Assembly: GCF_016638705.1 (NCBI RefSeq)
Contig: NZ_CP067341.1
Coordinates: forward strand, 2,793,501 to 2,857,500
DNA length: 64,000 nucleotides
From: Lysinibacillus agricola
GTDB lineage: Bacteria > Bacillota > Bacilli > Bacillales_A > Planococcaceae
Direction: 5' to 3'
The notes beneath the pieces are model-generated. The model saw only the letters and a list, made by a program, of their open reading frames with translations. It searched no databases and was not told the DNA's origin. A program made the translations under genes and the position numbers. Shown here one piece after another: positions 63,395 through 64,000 of the stretch (position 1 is the first letter of the stretch; every line of letters begins with the position of its first letter).

Positions 63395-64000
63395 ATGAAC
63401 TTAGTATCCGTTGGTTTCTTTTTAGCAATCGTTGGTTTAACACTTGTTGTAACATATATCGCAGCGAAGCGTACGTCTTCTGCAGCTGATTTCTATACAG
63501 CTGGCGGCGGTCTTAAAGGTTGGCAAAACGGCTTTGCGATTGCTGGTGACTATTTATCTGCAGCCGCATTTCTTGGGGTGTCTGGTGCGATTGCTTTAAC
63601 TGGTTTTGATGGCTTTTTCTTCTCTGTAGGCTATGTAGTAGCAAACTTAGTTCTTCTCTATATAATTGCAGAGCCTATGCGTAACTTAGGTCGTTATACG
63701 TTAGCAGATATGCTTACTACTCGTTTTAATGAAAAACGTATTCGTGGGGTTGCTGCGTCAGGCACAATTATCATCGTAATCCTTTATATGATCGCACAAT
63801 TAGTAGGTGCTGGTGCCCTTATTAAACTATTATTTGGTATTGAGTACTGGATTGCGGTTTTAATCGTAGGTGTAATGATGACTACTTATGTATTATTCGG
63901 TGGAATGACAGCTACTTCTTGGGTGCAAATTATTAAAGCTAGCCTTCTATTATTCGGGACAGGCTTATTAGCTACATTAGTATTAATAAAATTCGATTTC
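63395..64000 (+). CDS. Cation/acetate-type symporter (SSS family), partial at window end
   Basis: Only the first 202 residues are in the window. ADFYTAGGGLKGWQNGFAIAGDYLSAAAFLGVSGAIALTGFDGF is the signature of ActP/YwcA-type monocarboxylate symporters, and five or six membrane helices are visible. Start at 63395, directly after the DUF485 stop. The frame is open at 64000. Confidence 0.9.
   Translation, partial: MNLVSVGFFLAIVGLTLVVTYIAAKRTSSAADFYTAGGGLKGWQNGFAIAGDYLSAAAFLGVSGAIALTGFDGFFFSVGYVVANLVLLYIIAEPMRNLGRYTLADMLTTRFNEKRIRGVAASGTIIIVILYMIAQLVGAGALIKLLFGIEYWIAVLIVGVMMTTYVLFGGMTATSWVQIIKASLLLFGTGLLATLVLIKFDF

Overview
The window is AT-rich (roughly one third G+C by eye) DNA from a Firmicute. 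Strong AGGAGG-type ribosome binding sites, a YumC-type ferredoxin-NADP reductase, a YqhV-family protein, a Sco lipoprotein, a PAS/sigma-54 activator and BcrA-like ABC genes all point to Bacillales, plausibly the Lysinibacillus/Solibacillus (Planococcaceae) side. No rRNA, tRNA or CRISPR array was seen. Much of the window is accessory DNA: catabolic operons, each with its own regulator, separated by IS elements, transposon-end repeats and gene remnants.

Layout, left part. 0-7 kb: two tandem TetR genes divergent from a two-ATPase/one-permease ABC exporter, then an OmpR/histidine-kinase pair and a small exported protein. 7-9.3 kb: a UvrD-like helicase. 9.3-13.8 kb: an Old-Yellow-Enzyme-type flavoprotein, a sodium:solute symporter and an overlooked 45-aa membrane protein, divergent from an XRE-cupin regulator with two 17-bp palindromes between them. 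14.4-24 kb: a sigma-54 activator divergent from a YumC-type reductase, a ferredoxin and a Rieske oxygenase (two clear -24/-12 promoters), followed by an aldehyde dehydrogenase, a two-part symporter and a thiamine-diphosphate enzyme. 24-30.6 kb: an amino-acid dehydrogenase and permease, then a racemase/deacylase/acyltransferase trio that resembles the succinylation route from D- to L-amino acids; each member carries one stop or frameshift. Broken copies of the aldehyde dehydrogenase lie on both sides of the dehydrogenase/permease pair.

Middle part, 30.6-54 kb, is a mosaic: fragments of a tyrosine recombinase and of TnsA; a MocR regulator with an ornithine-cyclodeaminase homologue and a PhzF homologue; a phosphotransferase gene between 50-60-bp direct repeats; a deletion scar joining ArsR and HpaB fragments; a TetR gene with matching palindromes controlling a fused SDR/alpha-beta-hydrolase; a MITE-like element; an IS1380 transposase; and a displaced dnaE'-fadR'-accD-accA segment in which only accD and accA are intact. 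That segment is bracketed by TGT...ACA ends carrying arrays of 20-bp repeats of the kind seen in Tn7-like transposons. A disrupted IS30 element and an orphan glycine-betaine-type binding lipoprotein follow.

Right part. 54-59.5 kb: a symporter pair, an M20 amidohydrolase and a PatB-type C-S lyase divergent from a MarR regulator, which reads as an uptake, deacylation and C-S cleavage operon. 59.6-64 kb: an esterase, a probable group II intron remnant, a truncated TetR gene, a Sco protein, and a DUF485/acetate-type symporter pair cut by the window end.
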